Source of the DNA: Saprospiraceae bacterium
GTDB lineage: Bacteria > Bacteroidota > Bacteroidia > Chitinophagales > Saprospiraceae
Length of the DNA: 8,044 nt
Direction: 5' to 3'
Assembly (NCBI GenBank): GCA_016787375.1
Contig: JAEUUM010000334.1
Coordinates: 1 to 8,044, forward strand
Shown piece by piece: positions 1-7,318 of the stretch. Under the pieces are notes generated by a model. That model searched no databases and was not told the origin of the DNA. It saw only the letters and a list, made by a program, of their open reading frames with translations. Numbering within the stretch: the stretch's first letter is position 1; every line of letters starts with the position of its first letter. Both the position numbers and the translations under genes were made by a program.

Positions 1-567
1 TTGATTTTTAAAATAATCCTGTAAATAATATTCGTAATTTGCTCCAATGTGTAAAAAAAGTAAATCAATACCAATTCCGGCATTAACTCCCAATTGAAAC
101 CTGTTGAATTCGGTAGGTTTTAGGTCAAATTTTTCTACTGATTTTATACCAAGGATATAAGAAGGCACAACTCCACCATGAATATAAATTCTCATAAGTG
201 CCTGATCTTTTCCGGTCAGATAAAAACCTCCATTTATCGGTAAATCAATCGACTGAATGGTAGTATTTCCAGTAAGATCCTGAATACTGCCATTGGTTTT
301 CACTTCTTTCTTCAGGTCAACAGATGTAACTTTATAATGAATTCCCGGATTTAAAAAGAATAATTCACTGCCTTTTCTTATGTCTAAACCCACCTGCCAG
401 CCAACTCTCGCATTGAGTGAAGAAGTGTCTTTAAAATTACCATCTATTGCAGATATATGTAAACCAATCTTTGGGTTAAATGATGTTTGAGCTCCTGTAA
501 AATATGAAAAACTTAGCATCAAACCACATAATACCGTAAATCTGAAAAAAATTATTTTTGTTTTCAT
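1..567 (-). CDS. Outer-membrane beta-barrel protein (PorT/OMP_b-brl-like), 3' end cut by window edge
   Basis: This reading frame stays open from an ATG at 565-567 to the left edge (189 codons, no stop), so it is the N-terminal part of a longer gene. It begins with a signal peptide: MKTK, a hydrophobic stretch to about residue 24, then TGAQ with cleavage near residue 26-27. The mature part starts with TSFNPKIGLHIS and continues with alternating amphipathic strands, a GWQVGLDIRKG segment and short Gly/Asn turns (INGGFYLTG, QLGVNAGIGIDLLF). This is the pattern of the small outer-membrane barrels of Bacteroidota (PF13568-like, about 190-250 residues), so probably only a short C-terminal part is missing. 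Such proteins sit in the outer membrane and their individual functions are mostly unknown. It is divergent from the lipocalin-like lipoprotein across 92 bases. I see no convincing promoter there. Family is fairly sure; function is unknown. Confidence 0.8.
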   Translation of the reverse strand, partial: MKTKIIFFRFTVLCGLMLSFSYFTGAQTSFNPKIGLHISAIDGNFKDTSSLNARVGWQVGLDIRKGSELFFLNPGIHYKVTSVDLKKEVKTNGSIQDLTGNTTIQSIDLPINGGFYLTGKDQALMRIYIHGGVVPSYILGIKSVEKFDLKPTEFNRFQLGVNAGIGIDLLFLHIGANYEYYLQDYFKNQ

Positions 568-659
568 TAAACCTAATTTAAATGGTGACGTAAAATTAAA
601 CATTAAACGCATCTGCATTTAATTACGTAGGTGCCAAAACCATTAATTAAGAAAAAATT

Positions 660-1097
660 ATGAAAAAAATTATCATTTTGTTATTGTCCTTTGCAGTCAT
701 TTCGGCTTGTAATAATGAACCTAAAGAAGTAATAGCAAGAAAATGGGTGTATGATCTTGATGAAATGTATAACGTCACCAATAAGAATCTGGAAAAACTT
801 GAGACCAGAGAACAGATTATGAAAAGTTATAAAGACATATACCTAAACACTTACAAAGGAGTGTCTTATGATCTCGATAAGTCAGGAAAATTGGTTTGGG
901 ATGATCATGGAATCATCCGAAAAGGTACCTGGGGTCTTGCCGATAATGACAGCACATTAATTCTCAAATCTGATACACTTCAAGTTTCGTACACTATTTT
1001 GAAGTTAAATTCGAGTCAGATGATTTTTAAAGACAATGTTGTCAATACAAGCCCACAATTTGAATTGAGTAAACCGATTTTAAAACCTGCTAAATAA
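660..1097 (+). CDS. Small lipocalin-like lipoprotein
   Basis: The product is 145 residues. The N-terminus is a lipoprotein signal peptide: KK, a hydrophobic core, then a lipobox VISAC with the lipidated cysteine at residue 17, followed by NNEPKE. The mature part resembles the lipocalin-like family common in Bacteroidota. It has an early Trp (RKWVYD, W29), a helical, charged middle segment (about residues 38-62), and a run of beta strands ending each repeat with a turn: YDLDKSGKLVW, then GTWGLADND, then STLILKSDTLQVSYTILKLNSSQMIFK. These proteins are thought to be periplasm- or surface-facing lipid-anchored barrels; ligands are generally unknown. The start is preceded by an A-rich stretch (AAGAAAAAATT) rather than a Shine-Dalgarno, as usual in the phylum. 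The stop lies 3 bases from the stop of the convergent amidohydrolase gene, and no hairpin separates them. Family assignment rests on pattern only. Confidence 0.75.
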   Translation: MKKIIILLLSFAVISACNNEPKEVIARKWVYDLDEMYNVTNKNLEKLETREQIMKSYKDIYLNTYKGVSYDLDKSGKLVWDDHGIIRKGTWGLADNDSTLILKSDTLQVSYTILKLNSSQMIFKDNVVNTSPQFELSKPILKPAK

Positions 1098-1100
1098 TAA

Positions 1101-4100
1101 CTATTTACAGTTGCCTTTTCCGCAAATACAATTTGTTGGCATGAAAGAATTGGTTTCAGAATCTAATGGATAGTAATTTCCACTACCTTCCTGCTCCCAA
1201 TAAAATTTCGTTCTTTTGCGATTATTATTGCCAATTTCATCCATTGTACGCGTGTCATACAACCTGCCATTTATCATTGTATAAATGATTGTTTCGGTAT
1301 TTTGGATATTGTCTAGCGGATTTTTGTCCATTATAATAAGGTCAGCCAGTTTGCCGGTTTTCAAACTTCCTATTTCATTGTCCATTCCCAGGTGTACAGC
1401 TCCATTCATGGTTGCACATCTCAAAGCTTGAAGATTTGACATACCACCCTGTGCAAACATCCAGATTTCCCAGTGGGCGCCAAGACCTTGAAGCTGACCA
1501 TGTGATCCAAGGTTTATGTTGACACCGGCATCCTGAAGCATTTTGCATGATTTCGAGGTAAGAATATGCCCATTTTCGTATTCTTCATCCGGTATCATGG
1601 TTCTGTGTCTTGATCTGGAATCTATAATCGCTCTAGGTGTAAAGCTTAACAATTTTTCTTTCTCCCAAACATTTGTTTTCTGATACCAATAATTTTCTCC
1701 ATTCATTGAGCCATAATTCACGATGAGGGTAGGGGTGTTGGAGGTTTTACTTGAGGACCAAAGTTTGATCACGTCCTTGTATACAGGTGCCACGGGTATG
1801 TTGTGCTCAATGCTTGAATGCCCGTCTACCATTTGATTCATATTGTGATAAAAGAAAGAACCTCCCTCAGGAACGACAAGCATTTTCAATTGACGTGCAG
1901 CCTCAATAACCTGCTGTCTTTGATCACGGCGTGGTTGATTATAACTTTTTACTGAAAATGCGCCAAAAGCTGCAGTTCTTCTCAAAGCTGATTTGGCATC
2001 ATCCAAACTATTTATTACTGCTTTGAAGTCACCGTCCGCCCCATAAAGGATTGTACCGGTGCTAAAAATTCTAGGACCAACCATTTTACCAGTCTTTACC
2101 ATTTCTGCCTGCGCAAAGGTCATTTCTGAATTACTTGAAGGGTCATGTGTGGTGGTCACACCGTAAGCCAGATTCGCATAATATTGCCAGTGTTTTTGGG
2201 CACTTAAACCATATCTGAATGCCCCTAAATGTGCATGCACATCTATAAATCCGGGCATGATGGTTTTTCCACTACAGTCTACCACATATGCATTGCTTGG
2301 AATTGCTGTAATAGCCGAAGATCCGATTTTACTAATTTTGTCTTTGTCCACAATTAAAGTAGCATTTTCCATCACCTGGTCACCTTCCATGGTTATAATT
2401 CGAGCATTTTTAAATGCAATAATTCCCGTAGGCTTGTCAAATGCTGATTTAAGAACGATTTTGATGCCAACAGAATCAAGTGGAGGCAATGTATCCGGTG
2501 AGCCCTCCAAAAATTTAAATCTTTTTTCCAGTGGAGTTACAAAATACTCATTTCCCAATGTCCACATTAGCTTCTTACTATCTGATGACCAATGAAGGTT
2601 TATACCGGCATCCTTACTGACTAAAGCCAAAGGAAATGCTTTTGTGTCACCTGAAATCCCCATAGCTTGTCCACTTTTAGGCATGGCAGCCACGTATACT
2701 TTATGAAGTTCGATAAAGGCAACCCAGTTGTTGTCAGGACTTAAAACAAAAGAATTTGAATATGTTGTATTAAAATAGGTTCGTTCATCCGTACCATCAA
2801 GTTTGACACTTTTTAAAGCCTTACTCAAACTGCCAAATAAATAACCTCCCGTTTGAAAAAATATTCTTTTTGCCTCTCTGTCAAATTGAGGGTTTTCTCC
2901 CTGTGCATACACGAATTCTGTCTTTTTGGTATTTAGATCCATTGTGTAAATACCAGATTTTAATGTGTTTACATAACCTTGATTTGTGTTACCATCTTCT
3001 TTTCTAAATGTAATTCTTTTACCGTCCGGGGAAAAACGAGGTGTCCGGTAGATCCCTTTTTCGGTTGTGAGGATTGTCGATTTGTTGGCAGCCAAATCAA
3101 GCAGCATAATTGACCCCATCTTTTCATCATTCCAAGTGGTGTAAATGAGTGATTTTCCATCAGGTGAAAATGATGGTTCAAATTCAAAATCAATTGAATT
3201 AGTTAATCTTAAAGCTCTTCTATTTTTGAAATCATATTTCCAAATGTTTCCAAGCGCATTGAAGATGCAATAATTACCATCTGGTGAGGTGACCAACTGT
3301 CTCAAAACTTTAATTTCTGTTGAATCACCTGAGACAGGATTTTCCCATCGCAGAGTTTCTGCAATTTTTTGATGAACTTCGACGTTAAACGGTATTTCAT
3401 TTATGGCTTTGGTTCCGACATTTATTCTATTAATTTTACCATTAGCCCAAATTATAATTTCTTTATCATCCGGTGACCAATTATAACCAGTGTATACACC
3501 AAATATAGCCCAGGCTTCTTGTTGATCCTTACTCAAATTATCTGTTAAAATGATTTCCTCACCTGTTTTTAAATCAAAAATGCATAAAGCAGTTTTTGTG
3601 CGAATGCGACGAACGAAAGCAAGCTTCTCCCCATTATTGGATATTTGAGGTCTAAAAGCACTTCCTGAACCACCAATTATGGTTTCTGTTTCTCCTGTTT
3701 CAACATTGTATCTTTTTATGACATATATCTGGTTGTTAGGATCTTTGTTGTATTGGAACGCTCCTCCGTCGTACATGTCCTCAGAATAATACACATATTT
3801 ACCATCTTTCGATACAGAGGGCTCATTTACATCTTGCTGATCATTTTTGCGTTTTGTGAGCTGAATTCCTGAGCCACCAGAGGTGTGATACATCCATATT
3901 TCTCCGGCTCCCAATGATCTGGTAGAAGTGAAATGTTTCCGCGCTACAAAATACTCTGTACCCGGCACCCAGCAAGGATTATTCAACAATCTGAAATCTT
4001 CTTTGGTTATTTGATTGGCTTTTTGACCATCTGAACCCATGATCCAGATATTATCGCCACCACCTGCATCGGAAGTAAAAAGAATTTTATCTCCTTTTTG

Positions 4101-4376
4101 ATTAAAACGAGGCTGAACTTCCCAGGCCAGGCCTTCACGCAATGGCTTTGCTGTTCCACCTGTGGCTGGCATTGTATAAATGTCACCCAAAAGATCAAAA
4201 ACAATTGTTTTACCATCCGGACTTATATCCAGATTCATCCATGTACCTTCATTCGTATTGAAATTAACCTCTTTGTATTTTCCCGGAGGATTTGAAACAT
4301 CCCATTTTGGTTTGTCTTGTGCTTTTGAACATACTGAGCAGAATAAGAGGACAATAAATAAAAAGTGGTGACGCAT
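1101..4376 (-). CDS. Secreted TolB-type beta-propeller fused to an amidohydrolase
   Basis: The product is 1091 residues. A signal peptide (hydrophobic residues 5-16, then CSKAQ, cleavage near 20) sends it to the periplasm. Residues about 40-620 form a PD40/TolB-like propeller. SPDG-type repeat hairpins start near residues 52, 301, 364, 404, 449 and 546, with weaker copies near 187 and 245. Residues about 650-1040 are a COG1228-type amidohydrolase: an N-terminal strand region (IIAFKNARIITMEGDQV), then MPGFIDVHAHLG with the metal-binding pair H714/H716, K810 (AFSVKSYN) as a possible bridging lysine, GHSSIEHNIP (H853, H858), GSHGQLQGLGAHWE (957-970), and the closing GSLKTGKLADLIIMD. The usual ligand His after the lysine strand and the late Asp are not seen: the segments read VPEGGS and GSHG. 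From memory these variants recur in this propeller-fused subfamily, so the enzyme is probably active. Substrate is unknown; such enzymes are often annotated imidazolonepropionase- or prolidase-like. The C-terminus is a Cys tail, C1083-x-C1085-x4-C1090. A weak promoter candidate is TTA at 4426-4428 with TATTTTTA at 4397-4404 (minus strand). Confidence 0.92.
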   Translation of the reverse strand: MRHHFLFIVLLFCSVCSKAQDKPKWDVSNPPGKYKEVNFNTNEGTWMNLDISPDGKTIVFDLLGDIYTMPATGGTAKPLREGLAWEVQPRFNQKGDKILFTSDAGGGDNIWIMGSDGQKANQITKEDFRLLNNPCWVPGTEYFVARKHFTSTRSLGAGEIWMYHTSGGSGIQLTKRKNDQQDVNEPSVSKDGKYVYYSEDMYDGGAFQYNKDPNNQIYVIKRYNVETGETETIIGGSGSAFRPQISNNGEKLAFVRRIRTKTALCIFDLKTGEEIILTDNLSKDQQEAWAIFGVYTGYNWSPDDKEIIIWANGKINRINVGTKAINEIPFNVEVHQKIAETLRWENPVSGDSTEIKVLRQLVTSPDGNYCIFNALGNIWKYDFKNRRALRLTNSIDFEFEPSFSPDGKSLIYTTWNDEKMGSIMLLDLAANKSTILTTEKGIYRTPRFSPDGKRITFRKEDGNTNQGYVNTLKSGIYTMDLNTKKTEFVYAQGENPQFDREAKRIFFQTGGYLFGSLSKALKSVKLDGTDERTYFNTTYSNSFVLSPDNNWVAFIELHKVYVAAMPKSGQAMGISGDTKAFPLALVSKDAGINLHWSSDSKKLMWTLGNEYFVTPLEKRFKFLEGSPDTLPPLDSVGIKIVLKSAFDKPTGIIAFKNARIITMEGDQVMENATLIVDKDKISKIGSSAITAIPSNAYVVDCSGKTIMPGFIDVHAHLGAFRYGLSAQKHWQYYANLAYGVTTTHDPSSNSEMTFAQAEMVKTGKMVGPRIFSTGTILYGADGDFKAVINSLDDAKSALRRTAAFGAFSVKSYNQPRRDQRQQVIEAARQLKMLVVPEGGSFFYHNMNQMVDGHSSIEHNIPVAPVYKDVIKLWSSSKTSNTPTLIVNYGSMNGENYWYQKTNVWEKEKLLSFTPRAIIDSRSRHRTMIPDEEYENGHILTSKSCKMLQDAGVNINLGSHGQLQGLGAHWEIWMFAQGGMSNLQALRCATMNGAVHLGMDNEIGSLKTGKLADLIIMDKNPLDNIQNTETIIYTMINGRLYDTRTMDEIGNNNRKRTKFYWEQEGSGNYYPLDSETNSFMPTNCICGKGNCK

Positions 4377-4477
4377 AAATTGATAAGTTTAGGTAGTAAA
4401 AATACACCTTGGTTGTCTTTCACCCTAATAATTTATGCAAAAACTTGTTAAAGTAGTTTTAATGGATTAATGAATTC

Positions 4478-4508
4478 TTGTTTCTGTTCTTTTTCTTCAG
4501 CATATTTG
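4478..4508 (+). promoter_or_regulatory. Bacteroidota-type promoter for the Cys-rich protein/TonB receptor unit
   Basis: A TTG at 4478-4480 is followed after 20 bases by CATATTTG at 4501-4508. The consensus for the primary sigma factor in Bacteroidota is TTG (or TTTG) at -33 and TAnnTTTG at -7, with roughly 19-21 bases between. This candidate matches all three -33 bases and five of six defined -7 bases. Transcription would start about 4-7 bases downstream, that is at about 4512-4515, right on the GTG start codon of the next gene. Inference from sequence alone. Confidence 0.55.
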
Positions 4509-4512
4509 CATC

Positions 4513-4944
4513 GTGAAATACAGAAAGAAGTTTATTAGTTGTTTATTAATTCTACTTGTTCTGACCACCAATTTGGTTGTGAGTGTAGATGCTGTTTATT
4601 GTTTCTGTTTCAAAACAACATCATTTCATATTTCAGGTTTTGAACCAAATTGTTGTAACGATAATCACGTAAAATCAATCAATGAAATATTCTGTTGCAA
4701 AGAATCTATTGATAAGCCTTCATGTAAGACAAAAACTCAAATTCTTCTTTCAAATCAGGAAAATTTATACAGCAGCAACAAGTTTGAGCCTGCAAAGAAA
4801 TTATCATGTGATTATATTATTCCAAGAGTAGCCGACGCAAAGCTTTTCGTTGAACTAAATCACTGGACAAGAAATATTTATAGCAAGTATTTACAACCAA
4901 ATTCTAAAGATTCTCAGGCAATTCTTCAGGTTTTTTTATGTTAG
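4513..4944 (+). CDS. Exported cysteine-rich small protein, HYC_CC_PP-like
   Basis: The product is 143 residues and starts with GTG; no in-frame ATG exists near the start, and the signal peptide begins directly after it (KYRKKF, hydrophobic residues 8-22, cleavage likely after VDA at 27). The mature protein holds nine cysteines: VYCFC (C30, C32), CC at 47-48, CC at 61-62, then C71, C99 and a C-terminal C143. The order (YC just after the signal peptide, paired CC near the middle, and a C-terminal segment YLQPNSKDSQAILQVFLC) resembles the Bacteroidota HYC_CC_PP family of about 140 residues, here with VYC for HYC and QP for PP. That family is often found next to TonB receptors and heavy-metal proteins, which is the arrangement seen here. 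A periplasmic metal-binding or metal-delivery role is inferred, not shown; disulfide-linked folding is the alternative. It is co-directional with the receptor, 44 bases upstream, probably one transcript. Confidence 0.7.
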   Translation: MKYRKKFISCLLILLVLTTNLVVSVDAVYCFCFKTTSFHISGFEPNCCNDNHVKSINEIFCCKESIDKPSCKTKTQILLSNQENLYSSNKFEPAKKLSCDYIIPRVADAKLFVELNHWTRNIYSKYLQPNSKDSQAILQVFLC

Positions 4945-4988
4945 CATAATGTTGATTTAATTTTTTATTCAACTTTTAAATTAACGTT

Positions 4989-7244
4989 ATGAAATTTATT
5001 CTTAATATTTTCATACTTACATTCCTTGTTGAATGTGGGTATTCACAAATAATTTCCGGCACAGTAAGAGCTTCTTCGGGTGAAACATTAGAAGGTGTCC
5101 AGATCAAATGGCTAGGGGATACCATTGGTACTGTATCCGTGTCAAATGGAAAATTTGAACTTAAGGAATCCAAAAGTTCTGACAAACTTATTTCTTCTTT
5201 TTTAGGGTACCTTGGAGACACAATTTCTATTCAAAATGGTAACTCGTCAATAGAAATTATTTTATCTCCGGTTCAGCAACTGAAGGAAGTAACTATTTCT
5301 TCAAAAAGGCAAGATACCTATATTAGCACACTTCAAACAAGAAATATAGAAACCCTAACATCTTGTGAGTTAAAAAATGCACCTTGCTGTAGCCTCTCAG
5401 AGAGCTTTGAAACCAACGCGACCGTTGATGTTGTTCAAACAGATGCCGTAACAGGTACTAAAGAAATTCAAATGTTGGGATTAAAAGGTGTTTACACCCA
5501 AGTGTTAATTGAAAACAGACCTGACTTGGGAGGAATTGCAAGTTCATATGCGATGGATTTTATACCAGGTACCTGGATTGATGCCATACAGATTTCAAAA
5601 GGGGCATCGACAGTTGCTAACGGTTTTCAATCAATTTCAGGTCAAATAAACGCAGAGTTAATCAAGCCTTTTAACAGTAAGCCACTTTTCTTCAATGCAT
5701 TTAGTAATCACGAAGGACGTTATGAATTTAATTTACACTTAAATCATAAAAATCATTCACCATGGAGTCAAGGGTTATTGTTGCATACATCCGGTCAACA
5801 AAACAGAGGAGACCATGACAAGGATAGTTTTATTGAAAATGTTCTTAGAACAACTTATTCAGGCTTGTACAGATTGTTCTATTCGGGTAAAGTATGGAAT
5901 ACCCAGTTTAATATTTTAGCAACAAATGATAGTAGAAAGTCTGGGCAATACACACATAAATCTGAATTTGACAAAGAAGACAGTTTTTATCACATAACAC
6001 AGCAAAACAAGAGGTATGAAGTTTTTGGTAAATTAGCATATTTAGGTTTAAAAGGTAAGCAGGAATCAATTGGTTTCCAGTGGCACGCGATCAAACACGA
6101 AATAAATAATTTTATTGGGTTCAGGACTCTGAATGCCCGGGAAACTGATGTTCAAGGAACTCTCCTTTATAAAAATAACATCATAAATGACGATAACATA
6201 ATAAATATTGGTTTAACCGGACAACTAAATGATATTTCTCAAAATTTTGATCAAAACGAACTGGTTTATAATGACAGAACATCCGGCCTGCACGCAGAAT
6301 ATGCCTACTCAAGCAAAGGATTCCCGGGTGAAAAGTCCAAATTTATGCAAAACCTCGGAGCTGTTCTAGGGTTAAGATTGGATTATCATTCTCATAAAGG
6401 ATGGTTTATTGTGCCGCGACTTAACCTTAAATATAATTTTTCAGACGAATCAATTATTCGCTTTTCAATTGGCAGAGGATTAAGGAGAGCAAGGCCTTTT
6501 ACGGACAATGTGAATAGAATGGCTAATAATAGAACATGGGTTGTTGAACCCAATTTACCCCTGGAGGACGCCTTGAATATGGGTGGAAATTTTACCCAAA
6601 GCTTTTCATTAAATAAAAGAAGTGGTCAATTTGCTATAGATGTTTATAAAGTGATCTTTCAAAATCAGGTGATTTTCGATGCAGATGCTGATTTGAACAA
6701 GATAATAATTTATTCTCTTGCCGGAAATTCTCAGGCCTCAACTATTCAGTTATCAAGTCAATATGAAATATTCAATGGCTTGAATGTTAGGGCTGCATAT
6801 AAGTATTCGAATGTAAAAATTGATTACCTTGAAGGATACCGAGATGCTATTTTTATCCCTAGAGACAGATGGTTGTTTACTGCTATTTATAAAACACCAA
6901 ACAATAAATGGCAGATAAATGGATTGGCTAATTATACCGGAAAAATGAGACTTCCCGATATAGATGGTATTCCAGCTTATTTACTGCATGGTTCAACTGA
7001 AATATCAAAGCCATTTTGGAGATTTGATCTTCAAATCACATATTTTGCTTCAAGTTTTGAGATATTTTCAGGAATTGAAAACATTACAAATTATCGACAG
7101 CATTTACCAATAGTTGAACATGATAATCCTTTTGATAAATATTTTGACGCTGGCCGAGTGTATGCTCCGCTAAATGGCAGAATGTTTAATTTAGGGGTAA
7201 GATTATGGCTTGATAAAGACCACCATGATGACCACCACGATTAA
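4989..7244 (+). CDS. TonB-dependent outer-membrane receptor, putative metal importer
   Basis: The product is 751 residues. Signal peptide residues 1-20 (MKFILNIF...GYSQ). Residues 21-95 form a carboxypeptidase-regulatory-like beta-sandwich (ISGTVRASSGETLEGVQIKW, then GDTIGTVSVSNGKFEL), typical of Bacteroidota TonB receptors. A linker VTISSKRQ (101-108) leads to the plug at about 115-225, with LENRPDLGG, ISKGASTVANGFQSISGQINAE and a notable Cys set C126, C133, C134 in LKNAPCCSLSESFETN. The remainder is a barrel of alternating strands with the late motif FDAGRVYAPLNGRMFNLGVRLWL. The last nine residues after that strand are DKDHHDDHHD-like, rich in His and Asp. Receptors with this APCC/SESFETN plug segment usually neighbour HYC_CC_PP proteins, and commonly an HMA-domain protein, which is absent here. 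Energy would come from TonB-ExbBD encoded elsewhere. Metal transport (for example copper or zinc) is my inference; a siderophore-like or organic ligand cannot be excluded. Length is complete for a receptor lacking a SusC-type extension. Confidence 0.9.
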   Translation: MKFILNIFILTFLVECGYSQIISGTVRASSGETLEGVQIKWLGDTIGTVSVSNGKFELKESKSSDKLISSFLGYLGDTISIQNGNSSIEIILSPVQQLKEVTISSKRQDTYISTLQTRNIETLTSCELKNAPCCSLSESFETNATVDVVQTDAVTGTKEIQMLGLKGVYTQVLIENRPDLGGIASSYAMDFIPGTWIDAIQISKGASTVANGFQSISGQINAELIKPFNSKPLFFNAFSNHEGRYEFNLHLNHKNHSPWSQGLLLHTSGQQNRGDHDKDSFIENVLRTTYSGLYRLFYSGKVWNTQFNILATNDSRKSGQYTHKSEFDKEDSFYHITQQNKRYEVFGKLAYLGLKGKQESIGFQWHAIKHEINNFIGFRTLNARETDVQGTLLYKNNIINDDNIINIGLTGQLNDISQNFDQNELVYNDRTSGLHAEYAYSSKGFPGEKSKFMQNLGAVLGLRLDYHSHKGWFIVPRLNLKYNFSDESIIRFSIGRGLRRARPFTDNVNRMANNRTWVVEPNLPLEDALNMGGNFTQSFSLNKRSGQFAIDVYKVIFQNQVIFDADADLNKIIIYSLAGNSQASTIQLSSQYEIFNGLNVRAAYKYSNVKIDYLEGYRDAIFIPRDRWLFTAIYKTPNNKWQINGLANYTGKMRLPDIDGIPAYLLHGSTEISKPFWRFDLQITYFASSFEIFSGIENITNYRQHLPIVEHDNPFDKYFDAGRVYAPLNGRMFNLGVRLWLDKDHHDDHHD

Positions 7245-7265
7245 TTCTGAAAGTTCATAAATCGA

Positions 7266-7318
7266 GCTAATTAAATTGGGCCTATTTTGGCCCGGTTTAA
7301 TTAGCCCATACTTTTTTT
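7266..7318 (+). terminator. Strong hairpin terminator after the TonB receptor
   Basis: Arms 7266-7282 and 7289-7305 pair over 17 bp around the 6-base loop TATTTT: GCTAATTAAATTGGGCC against GGCCCGGTTTAATTAGC, with two G-U wobbles and otherwise perfect. A run of seven T follows at 7312-7318, six bases after the stem. On the minus strand the same inverted repeat lacks a clear T-tract, so it works best for the receptor transcript. The right arm overlaps the last codons and stop of the convergent lipoprotein gene. Confidence 0.85.

Noticed and set aside
568..659. Divergent promoter pair between the barrel protein and the lipocalin-like lipoprotein
   Set aside because: Only weak partial matches (such as TAATTTTA on the minus strand at 591-598) are present, without a proper -33 element at the right distance.
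2257..2595. 112-codon open frame on the + strand inside the amidohydrolase gene
   Set aside because: It is antisense to a well-supported coding region, has no recognisable domain and no promoter, and reads like a mirror of the real gene.
2969..3193. 74-codon minus-strand frame within the propeller region, considered as a separate small gene
   Set aside because: It is an out-of-frame reading of the same strand through PD40 repeat sequence, with no start context of its own.
4198..4211. Perfect 14-base palindrome AAAACAATTGTTTT, possible operator
   Set aside because: It lies inside the amidohydrolase coding region, about 165 bases into the gene, in AT-rich sequence where such palindromes arise by chance.
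4235..4423. 62-codon minus-strand frame spanning the start of the amidohydrolase gene, which could suggest a frameshifted longer N-terminus
   Set aside because: The amidohydrolase frame starts cleanly at 4376 with a good signal peptide, so no upstream extension is needed.
7216..7241. His-rich end of the receptor as an engineered purification tag
   Set aside because: The residues alternate His and Asp pairs with natural codon use and run straight into a native stop and terminator; it is not a plain polyhistidine tag.
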